This document shows, piece by piece, positions 46,601-59,913 of a stretch of DNA of 64,000 nt (position 1 is the first letter of the stretch; every line of letters begins with the position of its first letter). A program made the translations under genes and the position numbers. Source of the stretch: Diadema setosum (Eukaryota > Echinodermata > Echinoidea > Diadematoida > Diadematidae); assembly GCA_033980235.1 (NCBI GenBank), contig CM067059.1:9431809-9495808 (forward strand), written 5' to 3'. The notes beneath the pieces are model-generated. The model was given only the letters and a program-made list of their open reading frames with translations. It was not told where the DNA came from and ran no database searches.

Positions 46601-49600
46601 AGTTACCTCGGACCTATATAACATTGCGATAGGCGCTTGCATGAATGTATATGAAGCAGTTCCCACATGTTGTTTTCTTTTCTTTCCTCCTTTCACGATT
46701 CTGCCAGAATGACAAGGAGATAGTAAGTTTTGCTTTTACTTATTCTTCATATATGGACAATTCTATTTTTTAGAATACTTCACGATTTAGTTCTCATTAT
46801 GCGTATGTTTATGTTGTGCTTGTCAGTCTGTAGTCTTATCATGATAACAGGGATAGATTGACTGAGTGAATGAATTAATGAAGGAAGGAAGGAAGGAAGG
46901 AATAAAAACCCAGGAACAGGAAGCTTGTCAAATTTTCTTAAAGGGATCGTATAGTTTTGGTTGAGACCTAACTCGAGATCTCTTACATCTGTTTTTGAGA
47001 TAATGAGAAACCTCTGATGAAATATGAAATATGCTTGTAATTAGAAGAGGAATTCAACGTTTATTTGATGAAAATTTGTTTTGAAATGGCGGAGATATCC
47101 AAAACCGAGAATTTCTATTAAAAGGTAGGACCGTGCACCTTTTATTACGATCGCTTTTGATTACTTTATTTTTGGATGTCTGAGCCATTCCACAACCGAT
47201 TTTCATCAAATAAATTTTGAATTCCTCCTTAAATTGTATGCTCCTAACTATCTCATAAGTGGTTTCGTGGTATCTCGCAAAAATTGTAAAGCCGAATCCT
47301 CATCTCCACCAGTAATATACTATCCCTTTAAGCTTTAAAGATTTGTAGATTGCTATTCAATGGTGCTTGCAAAAATAGAAGAGTATGGTGGGTGAAAGAG
47401 TAACTGAAGCAAGAAAACATCTTTTTTGTCTGTTACAGAGTATAAATGAAAGAAATGGAAGTACCACTGAAGTTATTTAGTCTCAAAAACATGGATTGCA
47501 AAATTGAAAAATTGGTTCTTGTGGCGTTACAAATCCAGTAAAAGTCGATGTCTTTTTGTTGATGTTTATTACGTTTCTATGGAACATTACCTTTTCCTCC
47601 CTTTTGACAATAAAGGAGGCCCTTAGGAAAGAACGAAAGCAGGAAGATCAAGAAAGCCATCCATTCAAGGTAAGATGTGTTGTAGGTACTAGGCTTGTAA
47701 ATCGTATAACTATACATACATTACATGGCAGTGTGCAGTATATGCTTGAAGCAAGATGTCTACCTGGTAAAAGTGGCTCATTTTTTTCGGTATCGTGGTC
47801 AAATTTGTGTGTTTGCGGAATAGAGAACATACAAAAGACACCTTGTCCTTAAAAAAAAAAGACAAACAAAAATAAAACTACTTCTATTTCCACACTGGAT
47901 ATATAGAAGGACCCATTGTTCTGTATGTCATTGAAAACTAAGTAGAAACGCACTCAGAGAGCACACAACTCTGCCAAGCAGCTCATTTTCCACCCATACA
48001 CGCATGCTGAAAATCGCCCTTCTTCCTCAATATCAACTCTTAAGAACTCCATCGTTTCTTTGACCGTATAATATTATATTTACCGATTGCAAACCTTCTA
48101 AAAAAAGTTTCCAGAACCCAGACGGTTGTCTGGATCACTACCAAAATGTAATTACGTATTTCTCGTCTCATTATCCACCTTTCCTGTAAGTTTCATCCAA
48201 ATTCGTTTGCAACTCTTTGAATTATTTTGTAAAACGACAGACTGACAAACTAACCAACCCCGACGAAAACATAATTTCCTTGAGGGAGGTAGTAATACTA
48301 AATGTATTTCTCTTAAACATGTCATATACCAATTCTTTTGTTTTATCTATGAAGATCACCCATCTCACAACATAATAATCCCAGATACATTTTGAAAGAA
48401 GGACCTGATCTATCAGTCTGTGACTGTGTCTCGTTTCATTCAATTCACTTGCAGAGAGCAGAAGGCACGGTAAGAGCTAAAGACAAATTTATATAATTTG
48501 TTAAATCTCGCATGATTGTTGTTGATTTGCTTTTCCGCAATAACTCGTGAAAGTTAGCAGCTTAGAAAGTTACATATATGATAGATAGTACAGTGCTTTT
48601 CGATACCATGATATACGACAAACAATACATCCTCACACCTGACAGCAGTATGTCATATTATACCAACCCTATAACAGCCGTAACGTTATAGTGTCATCTA
48701 TAACACTACAAAATGATAGTGCTTCGTGAAGGCCTTTCCATTTTCTTTTTGTGAAAACCACTGTATTATACCAGAAAATGTATGAATTTTGTTTTCATAA
48801 TGAGTAAACTAGTACTCAAAATATTGTCTGTCATTATGATTATATTAATGTTCTCATGCCCCTGAGACACAATCATACTTTACAATCATTTTGACATGGA
48901 GTAGTTATGATAACTACAGTAATAATCATATCTTATTGTTTATATCTGAATATATTACAGGCTGACCAAGATAACATTAATCGATAATATACATGGTTGT
49001 AATCTTATTTTGTCTTGTTTGTTGTTTGCAGGAATACAAGCGTTTGGTAAGAAGACCTACATTCTTATTATATACTGTGGTATATATTCATTATCAAGTT
49101 GCCCTAACATCTTGAATGACATTACCAGTTTACGTTACAATTAATCCAAACACAAACAAAACATGAAAATGTAAATATGTGTAGCAGAAGTTTAGTCGTT
49201 GTTAGAATCCTTTAAGAGCTTGTTTCCTACAACCTACTTAAAATCTGGGTAGTATCCATTCCACGTTATGATAGGCATTTCTGTGTTATGTACATGACGC
49301 ACCACTCAAACAATTATTATACAGAGATGCCTTAAAGTAAGAGAGCATTTATGCGTAAACTTTTGTGGCACAAGGGATTTTATGGGAGTGAGTGTTCCCC
49401 TCTAACGTTAGGTGGCTGTAGCATCTTAAACAAAATCGTGCGATCTGGTAGGGCCTACATACTGAAATTAATGTTTTGTCTCATATTAGTTATTATTTGG
49501 GGGAGGTGGGTTGTGAGGGCTAAACAAAAAAGTGTCAGGCAAGACTGTGAGCGTAAGAACGACCCCTGAGACGTAAATCCCATGCCCTAAGTGTGAAACT

Positions 49601-49729
49601 TTGAAGCTCTGACGATATTTTTTTCTTTCTTTCTTTCATGATTCTGCCTGGAGGACGGTGTAATAGTAAGTTCAACTGTTACATTTTGCTCACATGAGCA
49701 ATTCTTCAAAATGCTCCATGATTCAGACT

Positions 49730-49769
<40 letters not shown>

Positions 49770-50944
49770 GTGTGTGTGTGTGTGTGTGTATGCGTGCGTG
49801 TGTGTGATATCTGTTAGTTTGTAATGATCTGATGAAAATAAAGGGAGGTGTAATGTTGGCACAACATCACATGTTATACATTCTGACAACAAAACAAATC
49901 CCCACCCTCATGATACCAGACTTAAAGTGACAAGAGAACTTAATTCTTCCCTCACCTCAAGCGCCGTCGTCCCCGGTCTCGATCCATCCTCTCCAACGTG
50001 AGCCGAACAGGCCACACCCAAGTTGCACAAATGCATATTCATGACAGGATTGAGCGAATGAATGATATCAAGCCGTAAAGAGGGAAACTTATTTCATCAA
50101 GTAACAACTGAACAAAACATTTCTCTAAATCGGTTTGCCTCGTTGTTTGAGGATAATAAATTAACATGATGAGTAACAGAGCGAGAAAACACAACGTTTG
50201 TCTGTTTCGGCGTCCATATCAAAGAAACTGAAGATTCACTGAAGCCTCTGCGTCTAGGATATAAGGATGGCATGAAATTGTGAAATCAGTAAGTTGTTAC
50301 TGCTTCATAGATATGGTTAAAATGGGTGTATATTTGTCATGGTTGAGGGAGTTTTTATTTTTTGACCCTGTTCTCTTTCTCTCTCTCTTCAACAAAGGAG
50401 GCAATGAGGGAAAAGGAAAAGGAGGAAGATGGTAACCCATTAAATAAGGTAAGATGTATTTTAGACACAAGGCTTGTTGATTATGTAACTGTAGACTAAT
50501 TAACTGACAATATGATAGAGGACCCTATTTAACACTGCTTAAGAAAAATGTCTCCATTTTTTTAATGGGCTACTCTGCGGAATAAAGTACCTACAAAAGA
50601 TACTTTGTTCTTTAAAAAAAATAAATAAAAAAAAAAGGTCCTATCCAGCATTGGCTATCCGGAAGAATCCATCGCTGTGAATGTTATCAAAAATACTTAT
50701 GTCAATATTCATGCTTAAAGCTGCCTAAGTGTAAGGTTTGGTGTTACAAAAAAAAAAAGAAGAAGAGAAAACAGCAACAACAACAACAAGACCACCAACA
50801 CCAAGGTATTCTGTACTTGAAGAAGCTGAAAAGAAAGAAAAGGAAAGGAACTTGCTTCTTGCTGACAGACAACAGGGAATACAAATTATTTTCATTTTGG
50901 TCATTTTCATCATGAATGTACCTATACACACGGATATATACATG

Positions 50945-50985
<41 letters not shown>

Positions 50986-53900
50986 ATGTCAAACATATAT
51001 CTTTGTGTGTGTGTGTCTGTACACAATTCATTTTCAACAAATCAGTTTGTTGGTATTATTTTATACACTGAAATTTAAATTTTATCCTTCCCTTGATTTC
51101 CATGCTAAAATTATCTACCTTATAAGAATAATCCCAGGAACAATTTGAAAGGAAAATAAATGATCTATTCCTCAAAGACGATGTCTCGTTTCATTCAATT
51201 CATTTGCAGAGAGGACAGGAGAACACGGTAAGAATTTAATGCAAAGTTCAATCAGTGTGTTTTCCTCCTCATGATCGTTGTTCAATTACTTTTCCGATTT
51301 TATCTTTGAAAACAATACTTTTAAGTAGAATAGAACGGTACATGTAAAGCAAAAAGCAACCGACAAGATACAACAGACCAATACATCCATAAAGTCATGC
51401 CAGGTCTTACAGTGCGTTTCAGTGCCGTCTTGTACGCCCGTCATCATAATGATTGTGTTAGTGCATGAAGACATTTTTTTTACTAGAAAAATAATGTAAT
51501 CAATCGCTTTTCAAAACAATAACAATAATAAAAAACAACTCCACACATTCATTCCTGCTCAGTACTTTATACTGTCCGTCTTTTCCCCCAAAATGTTCGT
51601 TTGCCCGTTCACAAGGCATTAATGTATCTTGAACATTTTGTTTAAAAGTAAATGGAGAGAGAATGACTTGTATCACTTGCAGTAAATTAATGTCATGAAT
51701 GTAGAGTTACAATTATTATTCAGCAACGGTGGATGCCAGGAAGACTGGATCGTTGTCGTAGACTTATAAATCGAAACCAACGGGTACTGAGATGTTTCTA
51801 CCTTAGCACTACCATAAATCATGACTACTGGGTCAGCTGTGAGAGATGACATCGTAATATGTATGTGCAATTGGGACCAAGATCAGTGTTTTTTGACACC
51901 ATTAATTGGAGCCTTGAAATTCCATTTAATAGTTTGATGTTCCGCCTGATTTCAATGAAATTTTCACCATTCTATTTGTATAATGCTGATGATATATTTG
52001 GGACATTCATCTTTATCAAACCGTCCTGAATTCATCATGATAACTCAATGTCATCCAACTTTGCAAATAGCATACCCTATTAAGTAACTTCAGTGTATGG
52101 CTTGCGTAAGTAATATTGGTGATAGGTTCATTCTTTTGAATTAATTCGTAATCTTAATTGCTTAAACGTTCTGTAATTAAGGCATACATGTATTATGTAA
52201 ACAATCGTGATATTATTTTGTACACTCACTCATTTCGTTTTTATTTTGAAATTTACAGGAATACAAGCGATCGGTAAGAAGTTTTACAGTAATACATAAT
52301 TCATACTGTCATAGATTGCAGTGTAAATTTGTCTATTGATATGAAGCGGGGGAAAAGTAATCCACTGATTTTTTTTTTCAAAGGAATTTTTGATGCAAGA
52401 GTGTTTAAGAAAGACGTTGAAACAGTTTGTATGTGGGTTTTTATGTGTATAAGATGACTTCATCTATTATCGATAATGTCAACGCAATGTCGAAAGTCAT
52501 AATCCATCATGAAATAGGAAATCTAGCTCTGCTAAAGAAATCAAAAGATATGTGAAGAGAAGATGACAAATAGAGAATGAATAGATGAAAGGAGGAAGCA
52601 ACACATTCTATCACAAATACGAAGCAATAATTCTTAATGATAACTTGAAATGGACTGATATTGGTGACATGTTCTCATGTATAATGTTGTAATGTAGATA
52701 TATGTCAATACCAAGTATACATTATACGGTATGTGATATATACCTCATTATGTATATACCGCTCTATTCTATGTGTGTGATGTGTGTGTGCCTGTGTATG
52801 CATTTTATACAAAAGACGTAATATGCACACACATGTTTATTTACGTATTATGTATATTTTTATTCATGTTCCATATTCCATATTTCATACAAGTTTTATA
52901 TTTCATTTGATTTTGAAAAAGAAATGTTTTTTAACGCAATGGTCAGTTTGAAACAAAATTGCACAAGCAATGTATAAGGACGTATTAATTGACGTGTAAT
53001 ATGAGGAACCCTCTAAAAAGCAAAGCTTGTAGGATGTGGGTTCCAACAGGCTTTTGGTACAAAAAAAAAAAAAAAAGATATCGAGAATATTATGAAGTTT
53101 ACGGAATGTACAAAGTATTGTATGATGTTATATGATTAAAATTATGGTATCAATGCTAAGAAAAGTAGCAAGTTGATCAAACTAATGAAGTCATCCGAGC
53201 GAGGCATCATTTGAGTATGCAGAAATTTTTCAAGTGATCACGGCAAAATAATCAAACGTAGGATTTTAGAAATTTGGCTTTAAGATTTTGCTTAAAGGAA
53301 CTTAATGAACTTGATCGCAACCGAACAGAATCTGTATGTATATGTATGAGTGTGTATGTGTGGGTGTGATATGGATCCCTTCCAACTGACAGTATTATTC
53401 TTATCCACAGTCGACTACTTGTTCCGTTGGTGACCGCGTGGACGTAAGTTGATACACTGCGGTTGGGTAAAGGTTTCAGCCTCATTATTTCTGACTGGTC
53501 TATATGTGAATACATAAGCTGTGGCGAGGAGAAAAGACTTTGACATTACAAATGATGTTTCCGGTCTCTGGAAAGTTAACTTCTAAGCTACTGTACATGC
53601 AATTTGCAATTATTGAATTTTCTAATAATAAATATCAAATAAATGTGAAATTTTCAGAGGTTGCGGTAGGAAACGGTTGCCACTTATTCTTTAACCGTCT
53701 CTCACAATTGGTCTGCGACAAGTTTGAGACTCTCTGCAACAGTTTCTGTGCTTGTTTGTTTGTTTGTTTTCCGAACGATCGCGTGGGGTCTAGCAAGCGC
53801 ACGCAATCTCTGCAGGCGGTCGCAGATGGTAGTGACTGGTCGCATCTGAATCTTATGTATGCTCAAAACCCAGATGCGATATAAAGATTTATAATTATGA

Positions 53901-54691
53901 CCAATCATTGTGCGATTCCGTACGAGTGTTGCACAACATTGCACGACTTGTGTGATGGGAGAGTTCGCACGACTCGATGGTCGCTCTGGGTTTAGACTGG
54001 AGTTCGTACAGCACTTCTATGTGCGCTAGCGACCTCCAGACACTGATTTTGCGAACGGGTACGTTTTGTGTAAAGACCATTGAGACTGCTGTACGAGCGA
54101 TCGTGAACGTACGACCGCATGAACGCGCGACCACTTGCACAAGCATATGCGATCAAATGCGACTAATTGTTCAACGTTCTTTTCTAGTCGTTTTTGTTGT
54201 GCAACAACTGTTCAAATTTGTGAATGCCTTTATGTGACATGATGAAATCAATGGCGATTGAAATTTGTTGGAACCTGTCGTGCGCCCAAACGGGCGTAAA
54301 CGGTCGCAGACCGATTGTGAAAGGGGCTTATAGACATTAGCGAAAGCAAAAACGTAACTGTAGATTTGTTTATTAGTGAGAATCATTTAACTTATTGATC
54401 ATTTCATTTTCCTAAGCGAATTCCATATAACCCCCACATCCCCCCACAATTAAAAATCCCGTTAACCGTATACATTGTACTGTCTCTTAACAAGACATAT
54501 TGAAGCAAGTCCATCATCAGACAGACATGACAGAGCACAAGAAATCTTTCCATAGATATCTCACTAATGTTTTGTTACATAGATGCCTAGCATGAATACT
54601 TATTTAGATATAGATTTCTATTTAAGATGCATTACAATAGAAAAATAATTATGTTTCTCATAACTAATATATTCCGAAAGGTATGATTGAA

Positions 54692-54750
<59 letters not shown>

Positions 54751-57700
54751 TTGTTTCTTATCAGCTTTAGTCACAAATGTCTCAAATCAACAGAAAATGG
54801 AGTTAACTTGTTTTGCAACCAAACTCTATAGTTGCTTCGTGTGCAGATATACTTACAGTCAATGTAGCACTTGGTGTGAGTTTTACTGAAAGTAAGGGGT
54901 TTTACATACAATGTAATTATGTTTAAGAGCGCCAGTGAACATTACCACGTTTATCCAGAATTGTTTTACTTTTGCAGATTATTTTTTGGTTCCATTTGAA
55001 GCAACTGGCAATCGTTCCTTCTATAGAACTGTGTCTCCTATTGAAACTCATATTTCATGTTTCTGTGCCCTTTAATTTGTCTGCTTCCGCTTGCGCCTCG
55101 GAATTTGCTCTGCGATCTTCAGGCACAGGTAAGCAATCGACGAATGCTTTTTCCAACTTGAAAAGTGCATAGTGGTTTGTACCACAACGTGTTATACAAT
55201 AATGAACTTCGTCTGACAGGCTTGTCTGGTGGTGGTTGACATTATTATACTATAAACTGTATGATACTATGCCTAACATTTCTGGCAACGTACTTTTTTT
55301 TTTAACATGCACGATTTGAAGGAAATTATATTCAAATAAATTTCGCCGTCATTATGTCCAGCTCGGTTTATAATTAGCTGCGCTTTACGTGTCGGCAGAA
55401 AAGTGCGAGCCGTCATTTGATTGTGCTTACTACCCCAGTAGCGGATCCTCTTTATTTTTTTTTTTATTTTTTTTTTGGTTAAAACAAAAGAAATAAAAAG
55501 AGAAAAAATAAGGTGAAACCCGGAAGAAGCACCAAAATATATAGTATTACGGGAAAAAAAAACCCCAGATCTGATAACAATTCTTTCCTCCTCCTCCCCC
55601 CCCCCAAAAAAAAAAATGAATGAATAAATAAAAAGGCCTGAAAATCAAATTACCCTCAGTCTGCTTCTGTAATAATTATTTTGTCGCAACACCTGATTAG
55701 ATATCAGAGACAAGAATAATGTATAATAATCTCCCTAAAGTAAAATGATTTTCAATCAAAAATAACATGCTACATATTACCTGTTCATAGGTTTATGTGT
55801 GAAATTTGTGCACATTACATTTTGACTCATTGGCATGGAAAGAGGTGGGGAATCCCATTTGCATGCCTCAAATGAAGAGTTGTATAAATACAGTGGTATG
55901 TTGAAGAGAGTATCATTTTAGAAACTCCCATAAAGTATTGAAAGTGGAAGGTAACATTTAGTACATTTTTATTGACCGTTAGATTTTGAATTGAATTTTT
56001 TTCGGGGCTCACCGTAAATTCCAGTACATTACTAGGCTACCTTTGCAGACCCATGCACTGCATGTGTGTCCATCATGTATATTTTGTGAAGAAAGTTCAT
56101 CAAAACTTACAAACATTTCTATATACATTCTTGCCACACACTCTATATGTTACTACATCTCAGCTCTTATACTTTTAGATTTGTGTTTATAGATAAAAAA
56201 ATACAGAAGACTGCGACAAAAAGGCTTAAATGTGGCTGACACACAGAACTACTGAGTAGTTGAGTTTTGTGCATTATTCAAATTGTAGATAACTGTTGAC
56301 TTCCAAATTTCTCAGCAGTGGCCTAAATAAGTCCCCTGAGGTTCATATTTAATGTTTTGCTGCATTTTGGGAGGTCTGTAAAAGGTATCCCCTACCTGAA
56401 TGAATGACCTGAAGACGCCATTTGCCAATAACTTTCCTTCAGTGCTCTACAAACCTCAAGGTCTGGGACATCTCGAATGCTATTCGGTATGCCTTCTGCG
56501 ATTTTAATGGCGGTAAGTTTCGTCAGTCTTTTTCCAATGCAGAAGTGCAATCACTCGTGCATAATAGGTAAATACATATAATTTTGATTTTACATGTTTA
56601 TAACAAATGTGCGTGTGAATGACTGAACCGTATACCCATTGTTTTTGTTTGTTTTTTTTTTCGATCAGCGATAACTTGTTAGATAGTCACTACGTTGTGT
56701 GAACATCATGTTTACACGTCTTGCATATCATGTTAGTTCTTCTTTTCAGTTTGTATTATCTAATATCCCTTCTTATCAGGTGGTCTGCTTATGGGTTGTT
56801 GTTGTTTTTATTTTTGTTTACTTTTCGGTTTAGCAGTTTTGTTTGTTTCATTTTATTTGATTTGGTTGGTTGTTTTTGTTGGTTTGTTTTGCATGATTTT
56901 TTTTAAAGGTTGTATGAAAAGACGTTTGCTATATCATACTTGTCATTGTCTTTAATTTCCAGATCAAACTACAGTGACGGCAGCCGTGAATGAAATAACC
57001 AGCAAGGTCCCGGATGTTACGTTCCAGGAAACCACGTGTTCTGATTCAACCCATCACGTCAGTGTTCAGTCATCCGATTCAGGGTAATTTCACATGAATG
57101 TAAAAATGTTTACAGGTGTAAACGTTAACCCCTGTTGAAGAGCTAGACTGTTGCATGTAGATAATGACAGGTTTACACGGGATAAAATGTAAAAATTAAA
57201 CGGCTGACAGGTTATGTTTCCTTTCCGATTTCCGTTTATTGTGATGTTTTCATCTGAGGAAGTGAAAAATAATTGTTAAGAAGTTCTTTTAATATTTGCC
57301 TGTTCTTCCCATTATGGCCCTATTTGTGATGCGGGCACTGCAAATTATACGTGTATCTTGTGATTTTGTTTGTCACTTGGGTAACATAGGATTTCCCAGT
57401 CAATTTCAAACTCCTGCGAATCAAAATTATAAAATGGTAATGGTAAAATGGTAAAATATAAAAATCTTAAAGGGCATTGGAAAAGGAAAGACAATATGTA
57501 AATTTTTGTCATATGCACAAACAAATGTGTTCACTCATGAGTAAAATTTCCCTTTATATTTACCTACTTGGTTGATAGCCAATTACATTACCTTTAATAC
57601 GGTATATAATATATCAATTTTCATCAAAATCTATGAAAATTTTGAACTCGAAAAAATTTACTTCTTTATTTCTTTTTTCTTTTTTTCTTTTCTTTTTTTG

Positions 57701-59862
57701 CTGAATGTAGTTGTTCAAATATAAAAGTCTGAAAATCTTCTGGAGGTCCCCTATAAAGTGACTCACATTGACGGTTACTCGGCATTGCCTATATGGTGGC
57801 GCTGTTACACCGCGGTGTCCACATAACATACTTGAAACTATCATCAAAAAGATTTTTTTCTTAACAGGTGTTATTCACATATTGGACGGACATGTGGTGA
57901 CCAGAAGGTTAACCTTCAGGCAACTGCGTGCACAACTGTAAGTAACGCTGAGCAGACGGTTGTTGCATTCCTGTTCTTTGTTGCTGTTGTTGTTTTGTTT
58001 TTGTTTTTGTTTTGTTTTTTGCGTGGGGGGGGGGGTAGAATTAACACGAATGTGTTTGTTCACGCCAACTGAATTCGATCTTCAAACTCATTCAAAATTG
58101 TGAATGATGTTTATGAATGCCTTTCATTTTAACCCATCAAATAACGGATAATTCCTTCAAGTATAAGAAGTAAACGATTGACAATATTGATATTTGTGGC
58201 TAAAGAAAGATAGGGAGGATTCTCGAAATGCCATTTTAATTTCTGCATGGTGGGAAAAAATGGTCACACTCCTAACATCCCTGGCTGAACTATAGCAAGA
58301 TGGGAAAATAATGTAACTGTCAGTAATATCTCATAATATCCGATTTTAATAAAAGAGAAATTACGAGAAGCACAATTATTCTGGAGGTTTCCATTTCCAG
58401 TTTGGTTCTGTCTGTCTTCCCTACCTTCAGAACCTTTTTCATCTATCAGTCACCACGATATTTGACTGCAATCCCTTCGCTTGAAAAAAAAAATGGTCAA
58501 AAATTATTATTTTTCATGATATCTAATGATGTGTCTTTGCAATTTATTGCACTGGGAATGCGTGCAATTGTAATGGAAAATGTGAGATAAGTCCTTCAAC
58601 CTTAGGTTGAAGGACTTATCTCACATTGTCCTTGGAATAAGTAATAGTCGATTTGAATTAAGATGAACAATCAAATCCCGAATACAAGTACTTGGGCAAT
58701 ACTTGTATTGCGATAGGTTTTTATGTATATAATTCATTTGACGCAATCGCCACTATCAAGTGTTGCAATCACAATATATTACTTCGTTGGTGTAGGTAGG
58801 CGTCACCATTCATGAGTTTCTACATACACTGGGAATGTCCCACGTGCAGCAGAGGAGTGACAGCGCCGACTACGTCAACAAAATCGAAGCAAACGTAATG
58901 GACGGCTTTGTAAGCCAGTTTGCACCCAACCCAGACATGTGTATGGAGTGCACTTACTTACCTTGCAGCGTCATGCACTACGGCGCCTACGTAAGATTCC
59001 ATACATTATTCTTACAAGATACAAGATTCTTACATTATTCTAATGTATTTTTTTTTAGATTTTTTTCTCCAGTTGTTGTTGTTATGTACTTCCCATAAAT
59101 AAGACCGCATTTTTAAAACTATCATAATGAGGACCAAGTGGGGGAGGGGGGGGGGGGATCAAAAAATGCTAGTTCCTGCTATCATTCAAGAACACAACAC
59201 AAAAACCCTCAAAACTACTTCTCCGAAAAAAAAATCGTTAAGTTTGTTTTCCTTTTTTTGTGTATGTTTCTCTGTTTTGTTTCTGCCACATTATATTGTG
59301 TTCTTGACGTATAAAAACAAAAGTGACGTTCTACCTCTAAGTTAAATTTAAAGAATATATGTTATGAAGATAATTAAGTAGAAACTTTACGTACAACCTC
59401 AAAATGAATATCATTCTTTTTGTTATTCACTCTTTGTACTAATTATTCTTTAAAAGAATAGGCTTAAAATACAGGTGATAATATTACATTTTCGGACCAA
59501 GATGCTATTATAGATATTTCCCGTGTTACTAGATTTATCACACATTGTTTATACAATCTTGTTTAAGCAAAGCCGCTGATAAGCAGAGGTAGCCTTGGTT
59601 TTTGATCTCTCGCAATCGCTATAGCGAGATGAGCTTGAAGTATATATCGTCAATACATTTGCTTGCTTCTCGTTTTTCTTGTCGTTGTAGGCGTTCAGTG
59701 TGAGCAAGGGAACCGCTCCGACACTCGAGCCCAGGGACCCTTTGAACCGGATCACGATGGGGATCCAGAAAGGGCTGACTGCATATGATATATGCACAAT
59801 TAATAGAGAATATGGGATTACTGACGCAAGAAGTGAGGAATGAGACACTAAGTAAAATCGTG

Positions 59863-59913
<51 letters not shown>

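Noticed and set aside
54972..55130. Extra astacin exon ending at CACAG|GTAAGC
   Set aside because: Exon 10 to exon 11 joins in phase 0 without it, and its translation has no similarity to astacins.
59691..59824. GC-AG intron at GAC|GCAAGA in astacin exon 15
   Set aside because: It would put the EGF-like exon out of frame; the GTGAGG donor eight bases later keeps frame and the cysteine pattern.
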